Source of the DNA: Calothrix sp. PCC 7507
Lineage (GTDB): Bacteria > Cyanobacteriota > Cyanobacteriia > Cyanobacteriales > Nostocaceae
DNA length: 64,000 nucleotides
Direction: 5' to 3'
NCBI RefSeq assembly: GCF_000316575.1
Contig: NC_019682.1
Location: forward strand, 3,532,001 to 3,596,000
The notes beneath the pieces were generated by a model. It was given only the letters and a program-made list of their open reading frames with translations, searched no databases and had not been told where the DNA came from. Positions 46,205 to 55,807 of the stretch are shown here, piece after piece; within the stretch, counting starts at the first letter, position 1, and each line of letters starts with the position of its first letter. The position numbers were made by a program, and so were the translations under genes.

Positions 46205-47422
46205 ATGAAAATACTTATACTTAACGCTGGATCTAGTAGCCAAAAAAGTTGTCTGTATGAAATTACAGATGAAACTTTGCCGAAACAACCGCCCAAACCC
46301 CTTTGGGAAGGAAAAATAAATTGGACTCACGATCGCGGTGTGGCGGAAATTAAGGTAAAAACCGCTACGGGTGAATCGCTGCAAGAATCAATTTATGCTG
46401 ATTCCCGGCGTGCCCACGTCACCTATATGCTCTACACCCTGACTCGCGGTGCGACTAAGGTGATTAGTCATCTTTCAGACATTGATGTGGTAGGTCATCG
46501 TGTAGTGCATGGTGGTCAAAATTACCGCCAGAGTACAGTTATTACTGAAGAAGTTAAAAAGGCGATCGCCAATCTTTCTAATCTTGCTCCTGCACACAAT
46601 CCCGCAGCTTTAGAAGGGATAGAAGCCATTGAACACAGCTTAGGATCTGTAACTCAAGTGGCAGTATTTGATACTGGATTTCATGCTACTCTCCCCGATG
46701 CAGCGGCGATTTACCCTGGCCCCTATGAGTGGGTAGACCAAGGTATCCGACGCTACGGCTTTCATGGTATCAGTCACCAATACTGCTCTGGACGTGTCGC
46801 TGACATCCTGGGTCGAGATTTAGCATCCTTGAAGTTAATCACCTGCCATTTAGGTAATGGCTGCTCTTTAGCGGCTATTCAAAATGGTCGCAGTATTGAT
46901 ACAACTATGGGATTCACACCTCTGGATGGATTGATGATGGGTAGTCGCTCTGGCTCCGTTGATCCAGGAATTCTCATTTATCTTTTGCGACAATCCAATT
47001 ACTCCGCTGAGAGACTAGATTATGTGCTAAATAAAGCTTCTGGATTACGTGGAATTTCGGGAGTATCCAGCGATTTACCAGAAGTGCTTGAGGCGATCGC
47101 CCAAGGTAACTATCGCGCTCAACTCGCTTGGGATATCTACATACATCGGTTAAGATCTGGTATTGGTTCGATGCTTGCTAGCTTAGGAGGATTAGATGCT
47201 TTAGTCTTCACCGCAGGTATAGGTGAACACTCTCCTGGAGTTCGCCAAGCAGCTTGTGAGTCCTTCGGATTTCTAGGACTGAAAATAGACCAAGAAAAAA
47301 ATCAACACCAGCCTGTTGACGAGGATATTGCCACACCTGAGTCAGCAGTGCGAGTATTGGTAATTAAGACTCAGGAAGATTGGGCGATCGCTCAACAATG
47401 TTGGCAAATTTTGAGAAATTAG
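46205..47422 (+). CDS. ackA: Acetate kinase
   Basis: This enzyme interconverts acetate plus ATP and acetyl phosphate plus ADP, used in fermentation and acetate use. The 405-residue product has the ASKHA-fold signatures ILNAGSSSQKSCLYE, VVGHRVVHGG, VAVFDTGFHATLP, the catalytic region TCHLGNGCSLAAI and GFTPLDGLMMGSRSGSVDPG, and FTAGIGEHSPGVR. It has the full family length. The ATG is formed by the last heptamer of the upstream repeat array. No phosphotransacetylase gene is adjacent in this window. Confidence 0.96.
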   Translation: MKILILNAGSSSQKSCLYEITDETLPKQPPKPLWEGKINWTHDRGVAEIKVKTATGESLQESIYADSRRAHVTYMLYTLTRGATKVISHLSDIDVVGHRVVHGGQNYRQSTVITEEVKKAIANLSNLAPAHNPAALEGIEAIEHSLGSVTQVAVFDTGFHATLPDAAAIYPGPYEWVDQGIRRYGFHGISHQYCSGRVADILGRDLASLKLITCHLGNGCSLAAIQNGRSIDTTMGFTPLDGLMMGSRSGSVDPGILIYLLRQSNYSAERLDYVLNKASGLRGISGVSSDLPEVLEAIAQGNYRAQLAWDIYIHRLRSGIGSMLASLGGLDALVFTAGIGEHSPGVRQAACESFGFLGLKIDQEKNQHQPVDEDIATPESAVRVLVIKTQEDWAIAQQCWQILRN

Positions 47423-47465
47423 GTAAATTTTCATTTGTCATTTGTCAAGGGTCAAAATTTATTCC

Positions 47466-47558
47466 CTAGTCAACAGTTAACAGTCAACAGTCATCAGTCA
47501 TCAGTCCCCATTCCCCATTCCCCATTCCCCATTCCCCATTCCCCATTCCCCATTCCCC
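47466..47558. repeat. Heptamer repeats CAGTCAA/CATTCCC before the next gene
   Basis: Copies of AACAGTC and CATCAGT followed by seven exact CCCCATT units. The last is altered to CCCCATG, giving the start codon of the gene at 47559. Confidence 0.9.
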
Positions 47559-48347
47559 ATGTTCTCTCTATCTCGTCAAACTGTTGGTGCATCTTTTTCA
47601 GTCTGTTTGTGTATATTAGGGGTTGGCTTGATTCAATACCCTCAACTGCAAAAACTGCTGAATAGTAAAAAAACTTCCTCGTTAGAAACCCTAGAAAGGG
47701 AAATAAAAATTGAAAAAACTCGTCTCAATTTTCTTAAGCAAATGCCCAGTTTTGGGTATGATAATTTAATTTCTGATTGGGTATATATAAATTTTTTGCA
47801 ATATTTTGGTGACGATGAAGCGCGGGGAAAAAATGGTTACAGTCTCAGTCCAGAATATTTTGAAGTAATTCTTGGACGCGATCCACGGTTTTTAGAGGCA
47901 TATCGAAGTCTGTCTAGTAGTACTTCGATTTATGCTGGTATGCCAGAAAAGTCAATAGAATTGATGGAGCAAGGTTTAAAGTCGCTATCACCTAAAATTC
48001 CCGAAAAGTCTTACTATATATGGCGTTATAAAGGTATTGATGAATTATTATTTTTAGGAAATTCTCCAGCCGCTCAAAAATCTTTTGAAACAGCCGCAAC
48101 CTGGGCTAGTGGCTATTCAGATGAAGAAAGCAAGAATATAGTTGATATCTCTCAAAAAACTGCTAATTTCTTGAGCCAAAATCCTGATAGTAAGTATGCT
48201 CGAATTTCTACTTGGGCAATGATTTTAAATAATAAGATTGATGAGAAAACTCGGAAAAGAGCAATTAGCGAAATCGAAGCTTTAGGAGGAAAAGTAGTTA
48301 CAGATTCTGAAGGCAATAATAAAATTTTATTTCCTGAAAAGGATTGA
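47559..48347 (+). CDS. Membrane-anchored conserved protein of unknown function
   Basis: A 262-residue protein. An N-terminal hydrophobic segment (VGASFSVCLCILGVGLIQY) is probably a membrane anchor or uncleaved signal. A soluble helical region follows, with TPR-like spacing around YFEVILGRDPRFLEAYRSLS and AAQKSFETAATWAS, which suggests a protein-interaction surface in the periplasm or lumen. I do not recognise a named family. The start ATG is the mutated end of a CCCCATT array. It may be co-transcribed with the aminotransferase gene 58 bp downstream. Confidence 0.75.
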   Translation: MFSLSRQTVGASFSVCLCILGVGLIQYPQLQKLLNSKKTSSLETLEREIKIEKTRLNFLKQMPSFGYDNLISDWVYINFLQYFGDDEARGKNGYSLSPEYFEVILGRDPRFLEAYRSLSSSTSIYAGMPEKSIELMEQGLKSLSPKIPEKSYYIWRYKGIDELLFLGNSPAAQKSFETAATWASGYSDEESKNIVDISQKTANFLSQNPDSKYARISTWAMILNNKIDEKTRKRAISEIEALGGKVVTDSEGNNKILFPEKD

Positions 48348-48357
48348 TTATTTATTG

Positions 48358-48398
48358 GTCATCAGTCAACCGTCAACCGTCAACCGTCATCAGTCAAC
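48358..48398. repeat. Short heptamer array before the pabC-like gene
   Basis: Four to five TCAACCG/TCATCAG units end 8 nt before the ATG at 48406. It is the fourth gene in this stretch with a tandem array against its start. Confidence 0.75.
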
Positions 48399-48405
48399 CC
48401 CTTTA

Positions 48406-49191
48406 ATGTATTGGTACAACGGCAGAATCATCCAGTCTCAAACTCTGGAATTAAATATTAATGATCCGGGGTTGCTGTATGGGGCGACGGTTTTTACAAC
48501 GCTGCGGGTTTATGGTGACTCGCTTGATAGCAGTTTAACTAACTGGCTCATGCACTGCGATCGCTTACAATTTAGTTTGCAGACCTTCAATTGGCAGCAA
48601 CCAAACTGGCACTGGGTGCGTCAAGGTGCAGAAATTATCTCGGCAAATTTCCCTGTCCTCAGAATCACCATCTTTCCCGATGGACGTGAATGGATAACTG
48701 GTAGGTTATTACCACATGACTTGACAGATAAACAGAAAAATGGTAGCGCGTGCGCCGTTGCCAAATCAGAACTATATCGCAGTTTACCCAATCACAAAAC
48801 AGGCAATTATTTAAGTCCCTGGTTGGCAAAGAATAGCGCGCAACAATTAGATGCCCAAGAAGCGATTTTAGTGGACGCTGCGGGCAATTGGCTAGAAACT
48901 AGCACTGGCAATCTTTGGGGGTGGCGTGATGGTTGTTGGTGGACACCGCCTCTGACAGACTTAATTTTGCCCGGAATTATGAGAACGCAGATTATTAATT
49001 GGTTAACAAACCAGCAGCAACAGGTCAAAGAGGAACCTTGGACAGCAGAGTTAGTCAAGGGGCTGGAAGCGATCGCCTACACTAATAGTGTGGTAGAAAT
49101 CATCCCTATCCATACCGTTAAGCAGCCTTCAGGATCGCTACAATATGATCCCTACCATTTTAGTTTTCAGCAACTAAGAGGTCTTTTTTAG
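48406..49191 (+). CDS. pabC: Class IV aminotransferase, probable aminodeoxychorismate lyase
   Basis: A 261-residue fold-type IV PLP enzyme. It shows MYWYNGRIIQSQTLELNIND, GLLYGATVFTTLRVY, the lysine in NHKTGNYLSPW and EAILVDAAGNWLETSTGNLW. The family includes aminodeoxychorismate lyase (folate pathway), branched-chain aminotransferase and D-amino-acid aminotransferase. The short length and sequence favour PabC, with moderate certainty. The open frame extends upstream to 48355 only through heptamer repeats, so ATG 48406 is the start. ftsH follows after 117 bp. Confidence 0.8.
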   Translation: MYWYNGRIIQSQTLELNINDPGLLYGATVFTTLRVYGDSLDSSLTNWLMHCDRLQFSLQTFNWQQPNWHWVRQGAEIISANFPVLRITIFPDGREWITGRLLPHDLTDKQKNGSACAVAKSELYRSLPNHKTGNYLSPWLAKNSAQQLDAQEAILVDAAGNWLETSTGNLWGWRDGCWWTPPLTDLILPGIMRTQIINWLTNQQQQVKEEPWTAELVKGLEAIAYTNSVVEIIPIHTVKQPSGSLQYDPYHFSFQQLRGLF

Positions 49192-49308
49192 CATGACAGG
49201 CGCGTCATTATGTTATACCTTAAGATAAGTTAACATAATTCTTAATAATGCCCTCTCATACCAGAGAAGCTACGAGAACGCACGAAAAATACAGGAGGAC
49301 TGACCTCA

Positions 49309-51147
49309 GTGAATAAAAGATGGAGAAATGCGGGGCTGTATGCACTGCTATTTATTGTTGTCATTGCTTTAGGAACAGCATTTTTTGACAAACAACCCCA
49401 AAGCAGAGAGACATGGCGATACAGTCAATTCATTCAAGAAGTTGAAAAAGGCAGAGTAGACAAAGTCAGTCTGAGTGCAGACCGTTCTACAGCCCTGGTG
49501 ACATCCAGAGACGGTAATAAAAAGGTAGTGACTCTAGTCAACGACCCTGATTTGATCAATACTTTAACTGCCAAAGGTGTTGATATTTCCGTCTTGCCTC
49601 AAACCGATGAAGGATTTTGGTTTAAGGCACTGAGCAGCTTATTTTTTCCTGTATTGCTTCTAGTTGGCTTATTCTTCTTACTACGCCGCGCTCAAAATGG
49701 CCCTGGTAGTCAAGCAATGAACTTTGGTAAATCCAAAGCCAGAGTGCAAATGGAGCCGCAAACCCAAGTCACATTTGGTGATGTGGCTGGGATTGACCAA
49801 GCCAAGCTTGAACTAAACGAAGTTGTAGACTTTCTCAAAAATGCCGATCGCTTTACTGCAGTCGGTGCAAAAATTCCTAAAGGTGTATTACTAGTTGGTC
49901 CTCCTGGTACTGGTAAAACCCTCCTGGCTCGTGCTGTAGCCGGTGAAGCAGGTGTACCCTTCTTCTCCATCTCTGGTTCTGAGTTTGTGGAAATGTTCGT
50001 CGGTGTGGGTGCTTCCCGCGTCCGCGACTTATTTGAGCAAGCTAAATCTAATGCTCCCTGTATCGTCTTCATCGATGAAATTGACGCCGTTGGTCGTCAA
50101 CGGGGTGCTGGCTTAGGTGGTGGTAACGATGAGCGGGAACAAACCCTCAACCAGTTGCTCACAGAAATGGATGGATTTGAAGGTAATACCGGCATCATTA
50201 TTATTGCCGCTACCAACCGTCCTGATGTATTAGATGCAGCATTGTTGCGTCCTGGTCGCTTCGACCGTCAAGTTGTCGTAGACCGTCCTGACTACGCTGG
50301 ACGTAGCGAAATCCTAAAGGTTCACGCCCGTGGTAAGACCTTGGCGAAAGATGTAGACTTGGATAAAATCGCCCGTCGTACCCCTGGGTTTACAGGTGCT
50401 GATTTATCCAACCTGTTAAATGAAGCAGCAATTTTGGCAGCACGCCGGAATTTGACTGAAATTTCGATGGATGAAATCAACGACGCTATTGACCGCGTGT
50501 TGGCTGGGCCAGAAAAGAAAGACCGGGTGATGAGCGAAAAGCGCAAGACTTTGGTAGCATATCACGAAGCTGGTCACGCCTTAGTTGGTGCATTGATGCC
50601 CGACTATGACCCAGTGCAAAAGATTAGCATTATCCCTCGTGGACGTGCAGGTGGTTTAACTTGGTTCACCCCTAGCGAAGACCGCATGGACACTGGCTTA
50701 TACAGTCGTGCTTATCTAGAAAATCAGATGGCTGTGGCTTTGGGTGGTCGCATTGCTGAAGAAATCATCTTTGGTGAAGAAGAAGTTACTACTGGCGCTT
50801 CTAACGACTTACAACAAGTAGCACGGGTTGCCAGACAGATGATTACCCGCTTTGGGATGAGCGACAGACTCGGTCCCGTTGCCCTCGGTCGTCAGCAAGG
50901 CAACATGTTCCTCGGTCGGGATATCATGTCAGAACGCGATTTCTCTGAAGAAACCGCCGCCGCCATTGATGAAGAAGTCCGCAAGCTAGTAGATGTCGCC
51001 TACACACGCGCTAAAGAAGTGTTGATGGGGAACCGCCACATTTTGGATCAAATCGCGCAAATGCTGGTTGATAAAGAAACAGTAGACGCCGATGAGTTGC
51101 AAGAAATTCTGACAAATAACGATGTGAAAACCGCCGCGTTTGCATAA
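49309..51147 (+). CDS. ftsH: ATP-dependent zinc metalloprotease FtsH
   Basis: A membrane AAA+ protease that degrades damaged membrane proteins, in cyanobacteria including photosystem II D1. The 612-residue product has two membrane segments (about 9-27 and 104-124) around a lumenal domain. The AAA module has Walker A GPPGTGKT, Walker [13 protein letters not shown] and pore loop [11 protein letters not shown]. The zinc site is HEAGHA, with the third ligand in GASNDL. Translation starts at GTG 49309 with AGGAGG about 12 nt upstream. Which of the usual four cyanobacterial FtsH paralogues it is cannot be fixed here. A terminator follows. Confidence 0.97.
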   Translation: MNKRWRNAGLYALLFIVVIALGTAFFDKQPQSRETWRYSQFIQEVEKGRVDKVSLSADRSTALVTSRDGNKKVVTLVNDPDLINTLTAKGVDISVLPQTDEGFWFKALSSLFFPVLLLVGLFFLLRRAQNGPGSQAMNFGKSKARVQMEPQTQVTFGDVAGIDQAKLELNEVVDFLKNADRFTAVGAKIPKGVLLVGPPGTGKTLLARAVAGEAGVPFFSISGSEFVEMFVGVGASRVRDLFEQAKSNAPCIVFIDEIDAVGRQRGAGLGGGNDEREQTLNQLLTEMDGFEGNTGIIIIAATNRPDVLDAALLRPGRFDRQVVVDRPDYAGRSEILKVHARGKTLAKDVDLDKIARRTPGFTGADLSNLLNEAAILAARRNLTEISMDEINDAIDRVLAGPEKKDRVMSEKRKTLVAYHEAGHALVGALMPDYDPVQKISIIPRGRAGGLTWFTPSEDRMDTGLYSRAYLENQMAVALGGRIAEEIIFGEEEVTTGASNDLQQVARVARQMITRFGMSDRLGPVALGRQQGNMFLGRDIMSERDFSEETAAAIDEEVRKLVDVAYTRAKEVLMGNRHILDQIAQMLVDKETVDADELQEILTNNDVKTAAFA

Positions 51148-51179
51148 TCAATTTTGGTAAGAATTGAAAATCTAAATTT

Positions 51180-51220
51180 GGGGTAATTTTGGAACATTCC
51201 AGAATTACCCCCATTTTTTT
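51180..51220 (+). terminator. ftsH terminator
   Basis: GGGGTAATT pairs with AATTACCCC, extended by inner TGGAA / TTCCA pairing, then CATTTTTTT. It starts 33 nt after the ftsH stop codon and is a classic Rho-independent form. Confidence 0.85.
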
Positions 51221-51495
51221 ACCCCATTGGGATTATGCAATATATTCATCAGAAATCAGTCAGGTGCAATATTTCATAGGGAACATCCATAATTTTATTT
51301 GCGATGCCTCTAGAATTCGTCTTAGAGGATGTTTGAAAAGTTCGAGAATGTATAATTTTGTCATTCTGTACCGCAAGCGGAACCCGCAGGGTACGGAAAG
51401 CAGTGGAGCGTAGACACGAAGTAGCTTCCCATAGGGCAGAATCTAGGATTTTGGGTACATACTGAGATGTTATGCCAATTTAAAAGAAGATAGGA

Positions 51496-51631
51496 CTAGC
51501 CCTTTCAAGGTGACAAACGAAGATACGTTGCTTTAGTGTGATCATCCTAAGTTATCCGCTCAGATTTTGGGATTTTTAAAGGTTGAAATAACCAATTTTC
51601 GTTCCGAATTTCACCACCTTGAAAGGGCTAG
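51496..51631. mobile_element. MITE-like element A
   Basis: A 136-bp element with perfect 17-bp terminal inverted repeats (CTAGCCCTTTCAAGGTG and its complement). A 13-bp direct repeat, AGAAGATAGGACT, flanks it (about 51485-51497 and 51630-51642), consistent with a target duplication. It has no coding capacity. Confidence 0.7.
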
Positions 51632-51635
51632 AAGA

Positions 51636-51823
51636 TAGGACTTACGCATTGACAGGAAATGCAAAATATGAGTGATAAACAAAACACATCTTTCGTAGGG
51701 GTTTAGCACTGCTAAACCCTCCATAGCGCGGATCTATTTACCATCAAAGTATTGATCAAAGCCGGAAATTTCTAATTTTGGTTAATGCATACAATAATTA
51801 ATTTGTACAGTTCGTAAGTCCTA
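51636..51823. mobile_element. MITE-like element B
   Basis: A 188-bp element with 11-bp terminal inverted repeats TAGGACTTACG / CGTAAGTCCTA and a TTTAGCACTGCTAAA palindrome inside. Element A appears to have landed at its left end. Confidence 0.6.
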
Positions 51824-51843
51824 GAAGAATGCGACAGATGCGT

Positions 51844-51918
51844 AGGTTGGGTAGAACGAAGTGAAGCCCAACATCCACAAAACTTTGAGGTGTTGGGTTG
51901 AGGAACGAAACCCAACCT
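51844..51918. repeat. GTAGGTTGGG-type inverted repeat element
   Basis: Repeated GGTTGGG...GCCCAACA and TGTTGGGTT...AACCCAACC segments form nested hairpins. It is related to the 32696-32855 element. Confidence 0.55.
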
Positions 51919-52230
51919 TGTATCTTCGAAAGAGTAGTAGACCCTTTTCAAACATCCTCTTAACTGACCTGTTTGTAGTAGGCACTTCAGCGCCTCTAAA
52001 AAGCGATAAATCTCTCCCCACAGGCAATTCACATTGTTTTTCCGTTCCCTGTTAAGAGTCTCCACAGCGGTTCCCAGGCGGATGAAATACAGAACACAAC
52101 CTCACCCATTCCCTCTTCTATTTAGATTTTCTCAATAATTAAATCGGATTCCTATATTCTGATAAAAAATAATTTTTGCACAGATGCGAAAATCTGTAAT
52201 TTGATAATTAAGAATCTAAAACAACTGTCT

Positions 52231-52310
52231 TATACCATTTCACTTTAATAATGATACAGATGCGTTAGTCAGGGCACGGCATCACCCATTGGTGTCAACT
52301 TAACGTGAAA
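52231..52310. repeat. Left arm of a large fold-back repeat
   Basis: Segments TATACCATTTCAC, ATGATACAGA, AGGGCACGG and GGTGTCAACTTAA recur in reverse complement and in the same order at 55146-55232. The two arms enclose both insertion sequences. Confidence 0.65.
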
Positions 52311-52412
52311 CCCTTGTCAAGACTTGATCTTGAATTCACTCACTTATCATCACAATCCGCCTCATCCCGCCCCGGCTTTGCTGACGCAAAACCTCCCCTC
52401 CCCTTAGCAAGC

Positions 52413-53585
52413 CAGGGTGGTTTCATACAAAGAAAGAAAAATAATAATGATTTGTAGAGGGTGGATAAAAATGGATAGATAAAAAATATGAATCTCGTGG
52501 AACAATTGCAGGAAGTCCCAGACTATCGGCACATCCGGGGACGAAGACATGAATTATGGTTAGTATTATTGCTGATATTGCTAGGAGCAATGACTGGGTA
52601 TTGGGGCTACCGACCACTGGAAGATTTTACCAAAGTACACAGGCAAGACTTGATTGAACTGTTAAACCTAGATGAGACAATCAAGTTTCCATCCTACTCA
52701 ACATTCAGACGAGTACTGAAAACAGTAGATTTTCAGCCATTCACCGACTTATTTAATAATTGGGCATCAGTTTTTGTTCCACCAATGCCAGGAGAGAGAC
52801 TGGCGATTGATGGCAAAGGTATTCGTTGCACAGTTACAGATTACAGTCAGTCCTATCAAAACTTTATCAGTACAGTATCAGTTTATAGTCATCAACGGGG
52901 CATTGTACTCAGGATGCAACCAATGTCAAACAAAAAAATTAGTGAAGTAGCGATCGTACAACAATTAATCTCCGAGTTTTGTGGTCAACAAGTCCTTTTT
53001 ACCCTTGATGCTTGACACTGCCAAAAAAAACTGTATCGCTAATCATCAATAGTGGCAATGACTACCTGATTGGATTAAAAGAAAATCAACCGACACTCTA
53101 TAAAATGGCTCAAACTCAATCACAACAGGATACTCCACTCAGCAGTGCCACAACCGTAGAGAATGTTCATTCACGAAAAGTCCAACGTGAGTGCAAGGTT
53201 TTTGCCGCCCCCGAACAAATTCAAAAAAAATGGTCTGGACTCAAAACTTTTGTTGTTGTTGAGCGTCAGGGTGAGCGCAATGGTCAGCCATTCTACGAGG
53301 ATCAATTCTATATCTGTAGTCAATATCTCGAAGCTCAACAGTTACTTGCCGACATTCAAGGCCATTGGGGCATCGAAAATCGACTGCACTGGGTAAGAGA
53401 TGTGACATTCAAAGAAGACTTTCCACCACGGCGTGGTGGCAATGCCCCTGTGAATTGGTCTATCCTACACAACTTTTTCATAACGATCTCCCGCACACTC
53501 GGTTTCCGAACTATTCCTCAAGCACAACGTGTCCTCTCCAACCAACTGCATAAAGTTTTTTCTTTCTTTGTATGAAACCACCCTG
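52413..53585 (+). mobile_element. ISAs1-family insertion sequence, inactive
   Basis: A 1173-bp element with perfect 28-bp terminal inverted repeats at 52413-52440 and 53558-53585 (outer end CAGGGTGGTTTCATAC). It contains one broken transposase gene. The 15-bp sequence CCTCCCCTTAGCAAG lies on both sides (52397-52411 and 53586-53600), with one extra C at left. It may be a target duplication, though ISAs1 elements usually make 8-10 bp. Confidence 0.88.
52488..53575 (+). pseudogene. ISAs1-family transposase, broken
   Basis: This DDE transposase is split in two frames. The first part (52488-53015) starts MNLVEQLQEVPDYRHIRGRR and has the first Asp in LAIDGKGI. It stops at TGA after VLFTLDA, which contains the second Asp. 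The second part (from about 53015) reads KKTVSLIINSGNDYLIGLKE and has the Glu in HWGIENRLHWVRDVTFKED. The expected sequence across the join is DALHCQKKTV. It can be restored by reading TGA as a leucine codon and adding one A to the run of eight A at 53023-53030, so two lesions are likely. A single -1 shift at GCTTTG-like sequence is the alternative. The stop codon lies inside the right inverted repeat. Confidence 0.85.
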
Positions 53586-53601
53586 CCTCCCCTTAGCAAG
53601 G

Positions 53602-55044
53602 CTACGGTGTACACACAAGTAGACCCAGAGCGAGTTTCCAGCCAAAAAAGGTGGATTCAAACTGCTTAAGCCCCCGAGTCAAAGTAGTAATTCCTGGAGG
53701 TTTTTGAGACTTGTAACCAGACCAACCACCAAGACGAGCAATAATCCAGGTAGCCCAAGGTAAGGAATGAGGAGGATAGGGATTTTGTTGACGTGGAGTG
53801 TGACCTTCTACAGTTGGTGCAAGAGTAGATAAACATTGCTGTTGCTCATCCGAAAAAGCTAGATTTGCAGACAACTCAGGATTATCCCGTCCCTGAATCA
53901 TTTGTAAAATTCGCACAGCTACTGACAAAGCTAAAACACTCAGTCGCTTAATGGCAGCAATGGACTCAAGCTGAGTAGCTTCGAGATTTAAACCAGCAGT
54001 TTTGAGGATGGCAAATAGTTGTTCAATTCGCCATCTCCATGTGTACCATCTAATGATTTGTAGTGCTTGTTCTAGACAAACAACTTGGTGGGTGGTCAAC
54101 AATCGCCAATGAATCGGTTCCGTACCCGCAGGTGGGTTGACTTCCACAGCTTCCACGGCGTAAAGCGTTACACTAGGGGGATAATCTTTGGCACTCAATT
54201 TCTCTGGACGTTGAATTTTTACCAGCGCACAGCGCACAATTAATAATGCCTCTCTTGCGGTTCTACCAATACGTGAATCTGCTGGAACATCCACGGTATA
54301 AGTCCCCTCGCTAGGTTGTTGGTTTAAATACGCATACAGCGATTGGGTCTTTCCTATGAGGCGACGGTCAATGCGCGCTCTGACCAACACGTGATTTTTG
54401 CGATTTGGTACGGTCGTAAATTCTTCATACATATCGCTTTCTCTATCGGCGATATGAGTCACCATTTTGGCATTACCAATACTTAAACATCTTTGGGTTT
54501 CATCGGCTGAACGCAGCCATTTGTATGATTCTTTTTCCTCTATCGGTAACTTTTTGTAATTTCGTTCATGCTTATCGGCATGGTCTATCTCTCGCGTCCA
54601 CAGTTGTACTGTGCTTAATCCCAATGGAAATCCATTCTCTGCATCCAATACTAAAGTTGGATGAATATAAAACCCTACGTCTGTGTTGTTTCCGACTACA
54701 CCTAGACCCTCTGCTTTCAACCTACCAACATGAGACTGCAAGTTAATTTCGCTACTATCACTGATGGCTAATATATGCTTGTCTTCTACCTGTGATACAC
54801 AGTGGTCTGATAGGCTGCCGACTAATTCCCCTATTGTCACATTCTCATTCGACAAAAAGCGGTAGTACCCCACCTGTTCTGCTCTATTTCTACTTATTTG
54901 GCGAATGCTGACTGATTGATGTTTTTCCATTGCTTGGTACAATGCTGCCCCCTTTTTATCAACCTTGGGTCGCCAAAAGCAATTCCATCCCACTGTTGAG
55001 CGTGAATCATTATTGGATTTTCCACCACCTTTTACTCCCCACAA
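53602..55044 (-). CDS. IS4-family transposase
   Basis: A 480-residue DDE transposase of the Tn5/IS4 type. The N-terminal domain (GWNCFWRPKVDKKGAALYQA, then SIRQISRNRAEQVGYYRFL) is the Tn5-like DNA-binding part. The catalytic residues lie in LAISDSSEINLQ, THIADRESDMYEEF and the YREK signature YTWRWRIEQLFAILK, with exact YxxR-xxx-E-xxxxxx-K spacing. The stop codon is formed by the first bases of the inverted repeat. The gene is full-length, so the element may still be active. Confidence 0.95.
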   Translation of the reverse strand: MWGVKGGGKSNNDSRSTVGWNCFWRPKVDKKGAALYQAMEKHQSVSIRQISRNRAEQVGYYRFLSNENVTIGELVGSLSDHCVSQVEDKHILAISDSSEINLQSHVGRLKAEGLGVVGNNTDVGFYIHPTLVLDAENGFPLGLSTVQLWTREIDHADKHERNYKKLPIEEKESYKWLRSADETQRCLSIGNAKMVTHIADRESDMYEEFTTVPNRKNHVLVRARIDRRLIGKTQSLYAYLNQQPSEGTYTVDVPADSRIGRTAREALLIVRCALVKIQRPEKLSAKDYPPSVTLYAVEAVEVNPPAGTEPIHWRLLTTHQVVCLEQALQIIRWYTWRWRIEQLFAILKTAGLNLEATQLESIAAIKRLSVLALSVAVRILQMIQGRDNPELSANLAFSDEQQQCLSTLAPTVEGHTPRQQNPYPPHSLPWATWIIARLGGWSGYKSQKPPGITTLTRGLKQFESTFFGWKLALGLLVCTP

Positions 55045-55088
55045 CTCCTTCCCCTAGTAGTTTACTAGCACTTGTGTGTACACCGTAG
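53602..55088 (-). mobile_element. IS4-family insertion sequence, apparently intact
   Basis: A 1487-bp element with perfect 19-bp terminal inverted repeats, CTACGGTGTACACACAAGT at 53602-53620 and its complement at 55070-55088. An exact 11-bp target duplication CCTTAGCAAGG flanks it (53591-53601 and 55089-55099), as expected for IS4 elements. Perfect ends and duplication suggest recent insertion, into the right side of the same palindrome used by the ISAs1 element. Confidence 0.93.
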
Positions 55089-55145
55089 CCTTAGCAAGGG
55101 GAGGGGATTGAGGGGTGGGGTAAAACATATATGGAGTAAGCGTTT

Positions 55146-55232
55146 GAGCTTAAGTTGACACCCGTGGGCATCACCGTGCCCCTACGAGAAATCTGTCTGT
55201 ATCAGTATTTTCGTGAATTGGTATTACTCAAC
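55146..55232. repeat. Right arm of the fold-back repeat
   Basis: Reverse complement counterpart of 52231-52310, with matching segments TTAAGTTGACACC, CCGTGCCC, TCTGTATCAGTA and GTGAATTGGTATTA. The arms are diverged but colinear. Confidence 0.65.
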
Positions 55233-55807
55233 AAACTATTATTGAAATGATGGGTAGATTTTTGTTAAAAATTCACTCACTAAGTGAAATTTTATCTTTT
55301 AATTTTGTTGAATTACCAAATATTATTAGCCGATATATATTGCTTGATTAAATATATCTTAGACACATAATTATAACATACTTTATGATTAATAATTTTT
55401 AGTTATCGATTTAAGAATCAAAACCATTTGCTCCTCGGAGTTAAAGTTTATAAAATACTAATATACGAAGTTGATTAAGCATTACCAAACTGAATTACGG
55501 TTTCTTGCCTACAGTAAAAGAATATGGCTAAGAAAAAACCATAACTCTCCTGAGATAAAAGTTTGCTTTCTGATGTTTTGAGCGAATAAATGATTTGATC
55601 GCACATACTTCTGATTTTCCTAAATTTTGGTTAGCTAAACTTCGATAAATTCTCGACTTATCAAAGTCTAATACATTTGGCTCACCCGTTGACATGAGTA
55701 AACAATCAACCTTTCTGGTGGACAAACGTAGGAGTTTGAGGTTGATGAAAAGATGGATTTCTCTTTGAGACACAGTAATAGTGTCTACTCTAGTGGAGGA
55801 TAACTCT
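55233..55807. other. AT-rich gene-free gap
   Basis: About 575 bp of very AT-rich sequence with no recognisable gene or repeat. It probably contains the promoter for the small gene at 55808. Confidence 0.45.

Larger units (their letters stand above)
51221..52412. other. Repeat-rich gene-free region between ftsH and the IS cluster
   Basis: About 1.2 kb with no supported gene. It holds a GGAACCCGCAGGG-type element at 51370-51445, two MITE-like elements (51496-51631 and 51636-51823), a GGTTGGG inverted element (51844-51918), and the left arm of a fold-back repeat (52231-52310). Short open frames here are composed of these repeats. Confidence 0.6.
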
